From positions 4,126,944 through 4,190,943 of the forward strand of contig CM046457.1 of the NCBI GenBank assembly GCA_025506515.1: 64,000 bases of DNA. The letters run 5' to 3'. Of the stretch, positions 35,961-47,647 are shown in pieces (position 1 is the first letter of the stretch; each line of letters opens with the position of its first letter). Below the pieces are notes generated by a model. The model did not search any database, was not told the origin of the DNA, and worked only from the letters and a program-made list of their open reading frames with translations. The translations under genes and the position numbers were made by a program. This stretch comes from Flaveria trinervia (lineage: Eukaryota > Streptophyta > Magnoliopsida > Asterales > Asteraceae).

Positions 35961-36249
35961 CTCCTATATATAGACGTGTAAGAATAAACATTACTTTAAT
36001 GGGTTTTAGTCTCCTACGCAAGACATAGCATATATGCAAACATTGTTTAGGTAACTCCCAACCAAAGACATGATAAATTTTTAATATGCCTATAGATGTA
36101 TTCCACAAGAAAAAAAAGCTAGTTTCATAATTTAGTTTCTCTAAAAGTAGCAAGGACTATAATCTCTTATCTACCTTTAGGTCTAGCTTTTAAACTTTCT
36201 AGGCTTGCAGCTTCAAAATTTGATTTTCATCAGCCTTGTTTATTTAAAA

Positions 36250-36967
36250 CTAGGTTACTTCTCGTGTAATACACGGATCGAATAAATAAAATATTAAATA
36301 GTTATTAATAAAAACTTATGCAATATAAATCATGCTTGAAGATAAAATATGATTATAATTACGTATAAATAACTACTTTAAGTACATAAACAACAATGTA
36401 TTTTTCTTAAACTTCTGTTTTTAAAAAAATATGATTTTTAATATATTGTTTTAAGAGAAATGATTTTTCATAACTTAGTTGTATTCTGTTTTTTATAATT
36501 TTTTTATTTTTAAAAAGTATGTTTTTAATAAAAAATAGGTTTTTAATTTATTAAATTATACATGTTTAATTTGAAAATGGTATGAGTAATAATATTAGTA
36601 TTTAATGTTATTATTAATAATATAGATAGATGTGAAAGTAAGTATAATGAGGTTTACGATTGTTTCATGTTTAGTTTGGTTTTTATATATATAGATAGAT
36701 AAACTAAAAACTCATTAAATAAACAAATAAATTTTTAATATAAAATATATATGTAAACTGAACATGAATAGTTACAATATAATATTTTAATATAAAATAT
36801 AATTATAATTATATATGAATAATAGTTCAAGAAATAAAACAACTATACCATTTTTTAACTCTTTTATAAAAGTATTGTTTTAAAAAGAACTCGGTTTGTA
36901 ATTATTATGTTTGTTTTAAAAAGACTGTTTTAAAATATTTCACATGCATATAATTTTGTTTTTAAAC
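36250..36967 (-). mobile_element. Minus-strand Helitron-like 3' end and AT-rich body
   Basis: On the minus strand, TCCGTGTATTACACGAG followed by a short spacer and CTAG then T (plus-strand CTAG at 36250-36253) matches the 3' terminus of the Helitron at 27976. The body to the right is AT-rich, and its 5' end may have been displaced by the LTR starting at 36968. Confidence 0.45.
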
Positions 36968-37643
36968 TGTAAGGCCCCATTCCCGAAACGCTCACAACTA
37001 ATCAATCATTGCACATAAAACATATAATTACATTAACTTTACTAAAACCATGCAGCGGAAACAATTTAAACAACCATTTTATTTCTTTTAAATAAACATT
37101 TTTTTTGCGAAATAATACAAGGTTCATTACAAAATATCGTTCGTTCGCATTACAATACAAAAATATTATCGTATCATAAAGTGGATGCCATCCAAAATGA
37201 TCCATGTAGCCACCCCGTGCCATCTTCAGCAACAATCACCTGCCAACTGGAAAATGCATAAAAGTCAGCATTGCTGATTGAGTTCTAGTTTTACAAAAAA
37301 ACTATATTATCTTTCATTGGTTAAAACATTTTCTTTATTATCACGCGTGATCACACATCATACGTACATCAAGGTAATAACTATTAGCTTCTTTCATTGT
37401 TCGTTTCGTACATTTCGCACGTTTCGTACTTATCGCATTTTTCGTACATTTATTATCTTTTCACTTCTATCTAGGTCCTGTCATGTACTTAATCCCCCAC
37501 TTAAGCACACAGCTATATCATCTAGGGTTAAGCGACAATGAACCCATATCGTACATATCGGTATGGAGTAGTCACATAGACTAACTCCCCCTGTGTGTGA
37601 ACTCTTATGGGTTAGCCAAAATCGCACGCTACATAACACATAG
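36968..37643 (-). repeat. Partial LTR (same family as the 3.2-kb solo LTR), minus strand
   Basis: Starts TGTAAGGCCCCATTCCCG, the complement of the end of the solo LTR at 7180. About 340 bases match it inverted (for example AACTGGAAAATGCATAAAAGTCAGC), followed by sequence rich in TTCGTAC motifs corresponding to its AACGAATG region. It stops where the Sirevirus 3' LTR begins; the remaining ~2.5 kb is not present anywhere to the right in this window. Confidence 0.75.
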
Positions 37644-38445
37644 TGCATGATCGTTGAAGGGTGTAAGTTACAACACAACAACACAAATAGGAGATTAACT
37701 AAACTTTAATCAAACAGTAAACTGGATTAACCAAGTTGAGATACTAAGAACACAAGTAATGCAAGAGAGACAGAACACAAAGAACACAAGTGTATGGTTT
37801 TCAAGAATGCAGTATATTGTTTTCTCTATGTTCTATTACAAGTGTTACAAAAGCATATTCGAAAGATACAAGAACATGAGATACTTATACTACATCCTAC
37901 AGCCGGCTATACTTTGAAAGCCAGCTGGATACAATTGACTAGACACAAACAAAATCAATTGTAGAGTCAAAAGGCAGATTGCCTTTTGACTTGTGACTAT
38001 GACATGCCATAGCTCACATCCTTATCTATTACAAAAAGGATAAAGTACATAAGGTAGAAAGTTACAGACTCAAGACCTCAATGTACAGTTACAAAAAACA
38101 TGGACCTTTTCACCAACTCATGTAAGTTGGTGACTTGCAGAGATATAGCAGAAAGGTGTCCAGCTTTATGGAACAGTACATCAGATAAAGCATGTTACTA
38201 AAAGTCTTGGAAGAAATCTGTCTTCATGAACTTGAAGCTTCGGAAGACTTTGTCTCTAAGGCTTCGAAAGACTTCATGTTTGGCTTCGGAATATATTGGT
38301 CTTGGCTTCAGAAGATTTCACACTTAGAGTTATTTTTATGTTTCAAGTGTGAAACTTCCTAAAATTCTTCTTTAATGTACTTGTGCAGCATGCATGATAG
38401 ACTTAAGATGTTTAGGTTGCATCAGCCTCTTCATTAATCTCTACA
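37644..38445 (-). repeat. Sirevirus 3' LTR (802 bp)
   Basis: On the plus strand it runs from TGCATGATCG to TCTCTACA, next to the polypurine tract. Positions 37644-38025 match 51693-52073 with roughly eight differences over 380 bases, including two in the terminal ten. The left host flank is the LTR fragment ending at 37643. Confidence 0.85.
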
Positions 38446-38458
38446 AACTCCCCCTAGG
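38446..38458 (-). other. Sirevirus polypurine tract
   Basis: CCTAGGGGGAGTT on the minus strand directly before the 3' LTR start TGTAGAG. This fits the plus-strand priming site and fixes the LTR boundary. Confidence 0.75.
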
Positions 38459-38486
38459 CTGATGCTACCAAAACACTTAGAAGACT

Positions 38487-41400
38487 TCAGATATCAATAG
38501 TCCTTATTAGGATGATCACCAATCCTTTCTTCATAAGGTGATCAGGATCCTTCAGACTGTCAAAATGTCTTCTCATATCAAAGAGGTCATGCAGAGGCAA
38601 CTGAAACATATCTTGCCATGTATAAGTGTCTTCAATGCCTTGATCTCTAATGACATGCCATCTTTCTGGATTTGTGGTGTATGTCCAAGACAAGATGGGT
38701 CTTCCTGATGCTAGAGGAGCTGTTTGAATTGGAGTTGATGTAGCATCCTCTGGCTGCACAATCTCAAGATGTTTTGACTCATCCTGGGATTTAGAAGAGG
38801 GTGTAGTCTTTTTCTTCTTTGGCTGTGGTTTAGAGGCCATCCTCTTCTTTCTCTTACCAGATTTTAACTGAGAAGACTGGCCTGCAGCACAAGATTGATC
38901 TTCGCTGTCTTTCTCAGTTGGGACTTCCTCTCTCTCAGGCTCAGAAGGAGAGGGAGGTTAACCCTGCTGTGGATCAGAAGATGAAGCTTGCTGAGTTTCA
39001 GCAGGAGGTCTAGGTTGTGTTGTCTCTGGTTGTTCAACCTTAACCTCCACTTCAGGTGGGGCTTGACTTGGAGTGGAGTGTAAGTCAATGAGCTCTCCAC
39101 TTTTGATCTTCTGCTTGATCACCCTAATATGCTCATCCATAATGGATAGAGACATGGGGCCAAGTCTCCTTCCGGAGAATCCATATAGCTTCAAGAAGCT
39201 CATCATCCTCTGCCTATCAGCAGACTTCTTCATGCTCTTCTGGATGATGGCTCTTGATTTTGCAGCTTCTTCCCTTAGTTTCTTCTTAGTTGCCTTTCTG
39301 TCCTTGATTATCTCAAGTTCAAGCTGTTTTAAGTACTCAAACTCAACATAATCATAGGACAAGGGAAGAAGTGCATCTACCTGATAGAAGCCTGTGGCAC
39401 TCAGGTAGTTGATCATCTTGATCCTTTCTTCTTCTTTGTCTACCTAAGGTTCTTGTTGAACCACATCTTCTTGTGCAAAACTTTCCTGAATTGGGGAGAG
39501 GGTAGGCATATCCTTGTATGGTCTTTTTCTTCTTCTCTTTTTGACTTGCACTAGGAGTTCTGCATCTTCTGCCTCCTTCTTCTCCCTTGACCTTTCCAGG
39601 TTAACCAATTCATTCAAATCATCTAAGGGGAGAGAAATGATATTGTCTATGTCATAGTTCCTAGTCTGTAAATAGTTTATCCTGACTACCCTTAACTCAT
39701 CATTCTGAGTATCTGGTCTGGGGGCGCCCTGATAGCAGACTCCATGAGTCTTGAAGACTCAGCAGAGGAACTTTATCCTCTTAGCCTCCTTTTCCTCTCT
39801 CTCTCCTCCTCCTCAATCTCCTCAATCTCCTCAGTTGTCATTTTTCTTTTCCCTTTGTCACTCACAGACCTTTGTGACTCAGGGTGAAGAAAGCTTTGGC
39901 CTTCATTGCTTGTTGCAGCATCTGAGCTCAGACCAAGAGAGGTTGAGAAGCACCTTCATCAGCAGGTGCCTCAGAAGGAGTGTGGATCTCTGCAACAGTT
40001 GATGATGATAAGACAGGGCTCTCAGGTTCTGCCACTAGGCCTTCAGTCAAGGACTCCCCTATAAAGCTAATCTTAGGGTCCTCCTCAACATCCAGTTGAC
40101 CGATGGCATTGCCTGATTGCCTAAGTCTCCTTCTTGAGCTGAACTCTGCAGTGATCCTGTCTTGGATTCTTTTAGCCAGTCTGTCAGCTTGTCTTGATTG
40201 GCTTGGGTTGACAAGTGGCATGTTAACTAGATCCAGATCTTCATAGTAGTCCAAGGTCTGAAAATTGAAGACTTCTTGTTTCCCTTGAACTCTTATGATG
40301 ATTAAGGCTTCCCTGATGTTGTTATACCTCCACCCAATGATGTGATTGGAAGATGGTAAAGGTGACATAGCCCTTGGTATCCCATCCTCAAACAAACTTT
40401 GTATAAAGGAGTTTGTGTAGTCCACATCAATGTGAACTTGAGGAGGTTGCTGAGAATGCACTATTGCAAGTGAGGATGGTGAGTCCTCAATGTCCATTCT
40501 CTCTGAAGAACTCCTATGTTCTGTAGCTGTAATGACTTTCTCCCCCTTTTTGGTAGCATCACCCACTTGCATAGGTGAGTTGGAAGATAAATCAATCACA
40601 TCCACAGGTTCTTGTGTTCCTGGTTGAGCTCTTCTTAAAGGTCTCCCAACTAGTTTTTCCTTAAGATAAGAAATCTCAAGTTGCTGATCATTGATCTTGT
40701 TGTGTAAAGTAGTCACCTGAGATTCAAGGTGACTGACCTTTAAGACTAAGTAAGTGCATGTTTTAGACAGTTATTGCACCAGTAGTCTCAGATTCCCCTC
40801 ATCTTCATTAGAAGATTCATTGGGGGATGAGATGATTAGACCAAAGTCCCCTCTCTCACCACCAGCTTGAGGTTCTTGGTTGTTGGTTTTCCTCTGCTCA
40901 CTGGCAGTCTCAGTTGAGATGTCAGTGGGCTGAGTTGCCATGGTTGAGGTCTTAATAATGTAATCACTTTCAGAAGTGAGAGCCTCTTCCATATGGACAT
41001 CCTGAACAGGTTAGGAGTGTCCACCTCAGTTGTAGGTGACTGATATGGGATAGATGTAGGAGACTTAAGAGTATTCATCTCTTTTTGAGTAGGGGAAAAG
41101 AAGAGAGACTCATTATACTCACTGAACCTAGATTTCATTAGTATAGAAGTCAAAGTTGGGAATTGGTTGGTTAAGATCTATAGGCTAGGGATGGTAACTA
41201 TCCCCTGAAGGTTGATCACTTGAGTGTTGAGACTCAGAGTGATGGCTTAAGGTAGTTGGGCTAATGAGCTCATCAGGCAGAGCATGAGAAACCTCAGTAC
41301 TGATTCTTGAAGAGATGGGAGTGGTCTGCTCCTCAGGAGAAGTGGGAGCTCCAGTGTCCACTTCTTCCTGTATGGGTGAGTATATGGGGGCCTCCACAGA

Positions 41401-42120
41401 CTGAATAGCCTGAGCAGGGGTTCGTTTGGATTTTCTTTGTAAGTGATGGTGATTTGAGGCTGTGAGAGTGGTTAGGAGATAACAGGTGTGGGTTCAACAC
41501 TAGCTTGTGTTGCTAGGTTGTCACCTTGAGCAATGAGCTCTAACATTTTTAGGACTAGGGCTGTTTCTACCCCAGAGAATCCAACAGTGGGCTTTCTCAG
41601 AATTTTAAAGATGTCGGGCTTCATCTGTCCCAATTTAAGAATGTTACTTGTTTCCCTTAATTGTGAGCCCAATTAAGAATGTACTGGACATATCTAGGAA
41701 ACATGTAATACTCTAAGGAGTCTGAATTAGCAAGTAAATTTGTATAAACAAATTGAGAGTACCTGAATTTGACCCCCTAAACCATTCCATGGATTATGAA
41801 GGAGAGATCCTTAGGAATCTGGTCCCATCCACCATGCTTGTTTGATAAGCTGTGGATGACCACATGGAGCAGGAATCTTCATTGGGATGAGACCTCCCCT
41901 TTCCTAAAGGTCTTTACAGAGAAATCTCCCTCATATCCCATCTGCTCAAAGGAATGATTGACAACTTCCTTTGGGAAAAACATCTCACCTTCTTCATCAT
42001 CCAGCTGAAGATGTCTATTGATGATGGCCGGAGTGATGAAGATTGTTCTCCCCTGCACTGTGGCAGATAGTGCCTTCTCCCCATCCATAATGACCTCTTG
42101 GCAGGTCTTCTAGAATTCAA
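38487..42120 (-). pseudogene. Sirevirus extra (env-like) coding region, broken
   Basis: Downstream of RNase H, on the minus strand, a chain of frames reads through about 3.6 kb: 42088-41879, 41672-41472, 41397-41185, 40992-40771, 40716-39928, 39416-38958 and 38840-38487, separated by stops or shifts. The first piece has VQGRTIFITPAIINRHLQL, a motif I associate with plant retrotransposon proteins found after pol in Sireviruses. The middle is rich in Ser, Thr, Glu and Pro. A heptad-like stretch (SYLKEKLVG region, 40.6 kb) and a Lys/Arg/Glu-rich helix at 39.3 kb could be coiled coils. No clear transmembrane or signal segment was seen in these pieces, so an envelope role is unproven. It is clearly part of the element, since it lies between pol and the 3' LTR. 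Confidence 0.65.
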
Positions 42121-42956
42121 GCACTAATCCTCATAGAGTGGAGGATCAATGGTTAGGGAGGTGAAGTAGTTTGACAGAGTTAGAAAATGGCAAACCTCTG
42201 AGAATGAGGATCTTTGTCAGAGCTTAACAGAGCAACCTGATTGTGTTGCCTGTGTAGCTGCATGGTAAAGTTGGGATCATTTTTGTGAGCAAGGTTGGCC
42301 ATTTTGAAGTAGCTTAAGGACGAAGAAAGAAGAGAGAAAGAAATTTCAGAGAGAAATTTGGGGTTTTATGTTTGGAAGAAGAGCAGATGATAGAAAGAGG
42401 GGAAACCGTTGGGTTTATGTGTGAAAAGGATTTCGGATAAAGTTTAATGAAGGAGGATAAACTTTGAAATCCGGATGTCGGTCCCACCTCTGAAAAAGTA
42501 GTTTACTTTTGTTCAAAAAGTAGTTTTCTTGGAAGTCAAAAAGCTTCCGAAGGTTAATTATCTTCGGAATTTTTAATAAAAAAGCTTCCGAAGCTCTTCG
42601 GAAGAATTTCCTGAGAGTTTTGAGAATTTTTGCTTCGGAAGAGAAATTTAAAACTTGAGTGCTTTGTATATAATACAACAAAGCTTCCGAGAGTCAATTT
42701 TGCTTCGGAAGTAAATGGTCCTTGAAAATAAGTAAGTGTTTGAGACAAGTATTTAAGTTTCGAAAGATAAATCTGAAAGCTCTTTCGAAGGTAAATTTCT
42801 TAGACAATTATTTATTTTGAAGGCATGATTTGCTTCCGAAGTTAAAAACATAACTTCTGAAGTATTAGAACTTTTCAAAAATCTAAGGAAAGTCTTCAAA
42901 AAAGAAATTTTCATCCAGAGAAAACATGAGATTATGAAAGTGATGAACTAGACAAC
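42121..42956 (-). other. Spacer between RNase H and the env-like region
   Basis: Non-coding on the minus strand, with a repeated motif CTTCCGAAG/CTTCGGAAG (at least eight occurrences between 42540 and 42860) that also recurs near 38230-38310 and 46500-46690. The motif is palindromic. No frame continues through it. Confidence 0.55.
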
Positions 42957-43759
42957 TTAGGACACACATAATAATTTTTTAAATCTCTGTTCATCAAAAG
43001 ACTTTGTAAACAGACCAGCATATTGTTCATTTGTGTGAACTTTGACTAGTTTAATTAATCTCTTTTCATAGTTATCTCTTATTAAATGATACCTGATATT
43101 GATGTGCTTTGTCCTTGAGTGCTGCACAAGGTTCTCTGTGATTGAGATAGCACTGTTGTTGTCTATGTGAATGGGAGTCTCCTTGAAGTTTAACCCATAG
43201 TCCAGCATCTAATCTGAATCCAAAGCACTTGAGCATAACAGCTAGCAGCAGCAATATATTCAGCTTCAGCAGTTGATGCAGAGACACAGGATTGTTTCTT
43301 GCATTGCCATGAGACAACCCTTCCACCAAGAAATTGACATCCCCCAGATGTAGACTTTGCAGTCATATTGCAACCACCATAATCACTATCTGTATAGGCA
43401 TACAGATTGAAGTCAGGATTCTTGGGATACCATAAACCAAGTGTTGATGCACCTTTGAGGTATCTTAGAATCCTCTTGACAGTGATAAGGTGAGACATCT
43501 TAGGGTTGGCTTGATATATTGCATAGATGCACGTAGCAAACATGATATCAGGCCTGCTAGGAGTAAGATACATAAGAGACCCAATCATAGTCCTGTATAA
43601 GTGCTTATCTACACACTCCCCCTCAAGATCAGGACCAAGGGAGTGGTTTCTAGCTATGGGTGTCTTAGCAATCTTACAGTCAGTCATGTTAAACCTCTTA
43701 AGTATGTCTTGAACATACTTTGACTGACTTATGAAGATGCCATCTTCAACTTGCTTCAC
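42957..43759 (-). pseudogene. Ty1/copia reverse transcriptase C-terminus and RNase H
   Basis: Frame 43759-43190 then, after a shift near 43200, 43208-42957. It contains the connection segment (YVQDILKRFNM, GSLMYLTPSRPDI, ILRYLKG) and the RNase H core AYTDSDYGGC with downstream ASTAEAEYIAAASC and DNNSAISITEN, ending with the family-typical LFTKSFDEQRF. It degrades the RNA of the RNA-DNA hybrid during reverse transcription. One frameshift separates the two parts. Confidence 0.85.
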
Positions 43760-43769
43760 TTGAATTCCC

Positions 43770-44414
43770 AGAAAGAATTGAGTTCCCCCATGACACTCAT
43801 TTCAAATCTGTCTTTCATCAGCTTCTTAAAGTCTTTGCAGAGCTTTGGATTAGTTAAACAAAGATGATGTCATCTACATACACTTGAACTAGCAATATGT
43901 CTTTTTCCTGTCCTTTGATGAAGAGAGTTCCATCTATAGTACCTCTCCTGTATCCATGTTTACAAAGATACTCAGATAGTGTCTCATACCATTTCCTGGG
44001 TGCCTGATGCAGCCCATAGAGAGCTTTGTCAAGTTTGCAAACATAATCAGGATGTTCAGGATCTACAAAACCAGGTGGCTATTTGACATAAACCTCTTCA
44101 TCTATCACTCCATAAAAAAGGCACACTTCACATCAAGTTGAAAGACCTTGAAGTTCTTGGATGCAGCAAATGCCAGGAATATCATAACAGCTTCTAATCT
44201 TGCCACTGGAGCAAAGACATCAGTGTAGTCACCCCTTCTTCTTGTGTGTATCCTTAAACAACCAGTCTAGCTTTGTTTTGTTCTTGATGATGATGCCTCT
44301 ATCATCTTTCTTGTTCCTAAACACCCATTTGGTTCCAATGATAGTCTTCCCAGAAGGAAGAGGAAAAAGGTTCCAAACTTTCTGCCTTTTGAATTGAAGC
44401 AACTCTTGTTGCAT
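43770..44414 (-). pseudogene. Ty1/copia reverse transcriptase, broken
   Basis: The start of the domain is open at 44414-44229 (IIGTKWVFRNKKDD, then KTKLDWLFKDTHKKKG). A frame change follows. The rest is readable in other frames down to the catalytic VYVDDII at 43882-43865 and the region before 43760, with several stops. Catalytic aspartates are present, but the frame is not continuous, so no active enzyme is expected. Confidence 0.8.
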
Positions 44415-44468
44415 AGCTTCAACCCAACTTCCATCCTTTAGAGCTTCATCAACTTTCTTTGGCTCTAT

Positions 44469-44876
44469 CTAGGATACAAAACAAGAGTGAAGACAAACAT
44501 TTGCTTCATGGGTTTGTCCTCTTGTCTTTACCCCTGAGACAACATCTCCAATGATGTTTGTGGTAGGGTGAGACTTGTGGATCCTAAGCTGAGGGATCAT
44601 AACAAGTTGTTGAGAAAGATCCAAATTAGAGAAATTTAGATCTGGCATTGATGTTTCTCCTACCACATCAGCACACTTTTCAAGTGAAACTTGATCCAAG
44701 CAGTGTGTGACATCATTGATGTTCTCATCTATGGTGTGGTTAGTGGCATCAAGAAATTCTTGGTCACTGTCACGACCACCATTGTTATCTTCTACAATTG
44801 AGGTATTCTTATATGGTAGTAGAGCCTCTGAGCTGGAATTTGAAGGTATACCAGATGTATCAGTTGAGTTTGTCAT
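44469..44876 (-). pseudogene. Linker between integrase and reverse transcriptase
   Basis: A 135-codon Ser/Asp/Asn-rich frame lies between integrase and the reverse transcriptase start, with no known domain. It is a typical variable linker of copia polyproteins and is in the element's orientation. Confidence 0.5.
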
Positions 44877-45916
44877 TGTTGTGCTGATAGAACCTCATTT
44901 GCAGAAGTGGTTCCAACTGGAGCTGAAGATGTATGACTTGAAGATCTTCCTAGCTCACATCTTGGATCAGGATCACCTGTATTTAAATTTTCTGCAGATC
45001 CTGAAACATTCTCACAAGATTTGTTAAAACAGTTGGTAACCAAATCAAGATCAAATAACCAATCCGGACCAGAACCAACAACACAGGGTGTGTGTTCATT
45101 GAAAGTCATATTGGCTAACTCCTCAACAATTTTAGTTTTGAGATTGTACACTCTATAAGCCTTAGCTTGGGAAGAGTATCCAATAAAGTGTCCATCATCT
45201 GATTTCTCAGCAAACTTGGCAATTTGATCTTTGGTAGTCAAGATAGTGCAAGGACATTCAAATGACCTGAGAAAACCAATGAAAGGTTTTCTCTTGTACC
45301 AAAGTTCATAAGGAGTCTTGCCATGAGTCTTAACTACTAAAACTCTGTTCTGCACATAGCAGATAGTGTTGATTGCATCTGCCCAGAAGGTGATGGGTAG
45401 TTTAGAGTCAGATAGCATGGTTCTTGCAGCTTCAATTAGTGTCCTGTTTCTCCTCTCAGCAACACCATTTTACTAAGGAGTCCTGGGAGCACTGAATTGT
45501 CTTGTAATACCCTTTTCATCATAAAATGTATCAAGGATTTGGTATTTAAATTCAGTTCCTTGATCACATCTTATGATTTTGACCTTGTGATCAGACTGAT
45601 TCTCAATCTTTAAGATGAAATTCTTTAGAATCTCAGAAGTATCATCCTTAGTTCTAAGGAAGAAAACCCAAGTGAATCTTGTAAAGTCATCTGTGATCAC
45701 TAGACAGTATAAGGTCCTTCCTAAACTCGTTACACTGGTGGGTCTAAAGAGATCCACATGTAACAAGTGTAGGGGTGTAGTGATGGAGTTACTTTCCTTA
45801 GGCTTGTGAGATACCTTATGTTGCTTCCCTTTCAGGCATGCAACAAATTGGTCATCACTTGTAAACTCTTTCTTTGGTATTCCAGTTACCAAATCATGCT
45901 TAATCAATTTGTTCAT
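44873..45916 (-). pseudogene. Ty1/copia integrase, interrupted
   Basis: Frame 45916-45473 has the first part of the catalytic core (LHVDLF, then VITDDFTRFTWVFFL and RCDQGTEFK). Two adjacent stop codons follow at about 45474-45469, where copia integrases normally have glutamines. The next frame, 45418-44873, has LPITFWADAI, CYVQNRV and TPYELWY, the C-terminal part. Core acidic residues are visible on both sides. Both stops can be explained by single C-to-T changes. Confidence 0.85.
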
Positions 45917-45919
45917 GTT

Positions 45920-46324
45920 TTTAAAGTTTACATGGCATATTCTTTTATGCCATAGGAAAGACTCATTATTATTTGCTTTAGCAGGATATGCTCATGAGGA
46001 ATGACCGCACCAGGCTTAAGAACAATGCACTCATGCTCAGTAAAGAGCATGTTATGACTCTGATCACAAAATTGAGATACACTCAGAAGATTGTATCCAA
46101 GCTTCTTAACAAATTTTACCTTTTCTATGCTGAGCTTACCATTTGTGACCTTGCCCCTTCCAGAAATGTAACCACCTTCATCTCCTCCACAAGAAACTGG
46201 TCCTCCATTAATCCTTTCAAAGTTCTAGAGTAATGACATATTGCCTATCATGTGCCTAGAACAGCCACTGTCTATGATCCAGACATTTTTGTCTGTCTTC
46301 AGCTGTCCTGCACAAAGAGAAAGA
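45920..46324 (-). pseudogene. Ty1/copia protease and pre-integrase segment, broken
   Basis: On the minus strand at about 46285-46248 the translation contains WIIDSGCSRHM, the aspartic protease active-site motif (DSG) of copia elements, followed by KVKFVKKLGYNLLSVSQ, typical of the stretch after the protease. A stop near 46324 separates it from the upstream gag frame and further stops lie toward 45920. It processes the polyprotein in intact relatives. Confidence 0.75.
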
Positions 46325-47500
46325 TTAGTTACATTTGGAAACCCAAGCCTTGCTTGTCTTGGGCTCATTTGCAGAAGGTAATTCAATAGTAATAGATCCT
46401 ACGGTTGTTCTAAGAGGATCTTGAACTATTGTTAATGGAAAATTCTCAGTCACTTGGTCTTTCTTAGACATCCACACCACCTTTGGAGTCTTGGACTTGA
46501 CCTTCAAAACTTCGGAAGCTTTTGGAACTTCGGAAGTTTTGATGACTGAACCTTCGGAAGATTCTGCAAACACTGCATCAGACTTTAGTGCTTCGGAAGA
46601 ACTCCTTTCTTCCAAGACCAACTTCTCTTCCGAGGGTAATTTTCCACTTCCCTTCTTCTTAGACTTGGAGCTTCCGAAGGAAACAAATTTTCCTTCCAAA
46701 GCTTGAATATTTTTTGAACTCTTTGAAGTCTTTGTTTTGGTCATATGGAAAGTACCTTTAGGATTAAAGGGACAATCCTTAGCAATGTGAGTGGTACTTT
46801 CACACATGACACAATTCATCTTCTTCTTCACAAGAGCCTTTTCCTTGGAATAGGACTGTCTTTGGTCACATCCCTTCTCCACCTTCATCTTTGCAGATGA
46901 TGAGACAATCCTCTTGAGCTGAGGACTGTGCTTGGAGTTTGATGGTCCAGGCTGTGCACCAGTGGTACACAGCATATCAGTCTTCTTCTTGCTACTGAGA
47001 TGAGTTGAACAAGAACCAGAACTCTTAGCAGAAGAGTTTTGGTTTATGTCTTCAGTCCCTACCACTTTAAACCCTGCAGAGATAAAAACTTGTTTCTGAT
47101 TAGAGTCAAAAGTAGTCTTGATCTCTTGAGCCTTCCTTGCCTTTCTTTTGCTCTTTCTGATCAAGTTCTTTCTCATGGACTTGGTCATCACAGTCTTCTT
47201 TTTCTCCTCAGAAGGATAGTGGCCCTTCTTGGAATCCTCCTCTTCATTCTTTTCAGAGGGATTCTTCACTATCTCTTCTTCATCCTCTTCACTCATAGGA
47301 TCTATGAGAGGAAGCTCATCTTCACAAGTTCCACACCTAGGAGATCTTACTGACAAGATTGTGTGTGGAGGAGCTATCTCATTGGATCCCAGTCCTTGCC
47401 TGTTTTGATAGCACACTTTTTTGTGCAAGGATGAGGATATCATGTTCTTGAAGGTCTCTTCTTCAAGAACACTCTTTTCTTCCCTGGCTTTGCTGATCAC
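46325..47500 (-). pseudogene. Sirevirus gag C-terminal region with second zinc knuckle
   Basis: A 391-codon frame rich in Ser, Lys and Glu. It begins in a predicted coiled-coil-like stretch that continues upstream across the 47648 stop. It has an acidic run (MSEEDEEE), a basic run (SMRKNLIRKSKRKARK, possible nuclear localisation or RNA binding) and CVMCESTTHIAKDC, a CX2CX4HX4C zinc knuckle at about 46812-46771. A second knuckle so far from the first is unusual for a copia gag. It lies just upstream of the protease. Confidence 0.75.
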
Positions 47501-47647
47501 AAGCTCTGCCTGGCACTCAGTTAACTTGGTTATGAGATCTTTGATTTGAGTTCTAAAATCTGTGTGTTCATGTTTTAGAACTGAAATGGTTTTCTCTAAG
47601 TCTTCTATCTTCAGTTTATAATCATTTTCAAACTTTCTAAAATCAGA

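Noticed and set aside
39073..47353. Plus-strand open frames across the Sirevirus (for example 39073-39351, 46491-46706, 47039-47353)
   Set aside because: They are antisense shadows of the minus-strand gag, pol and env-like reading frames.
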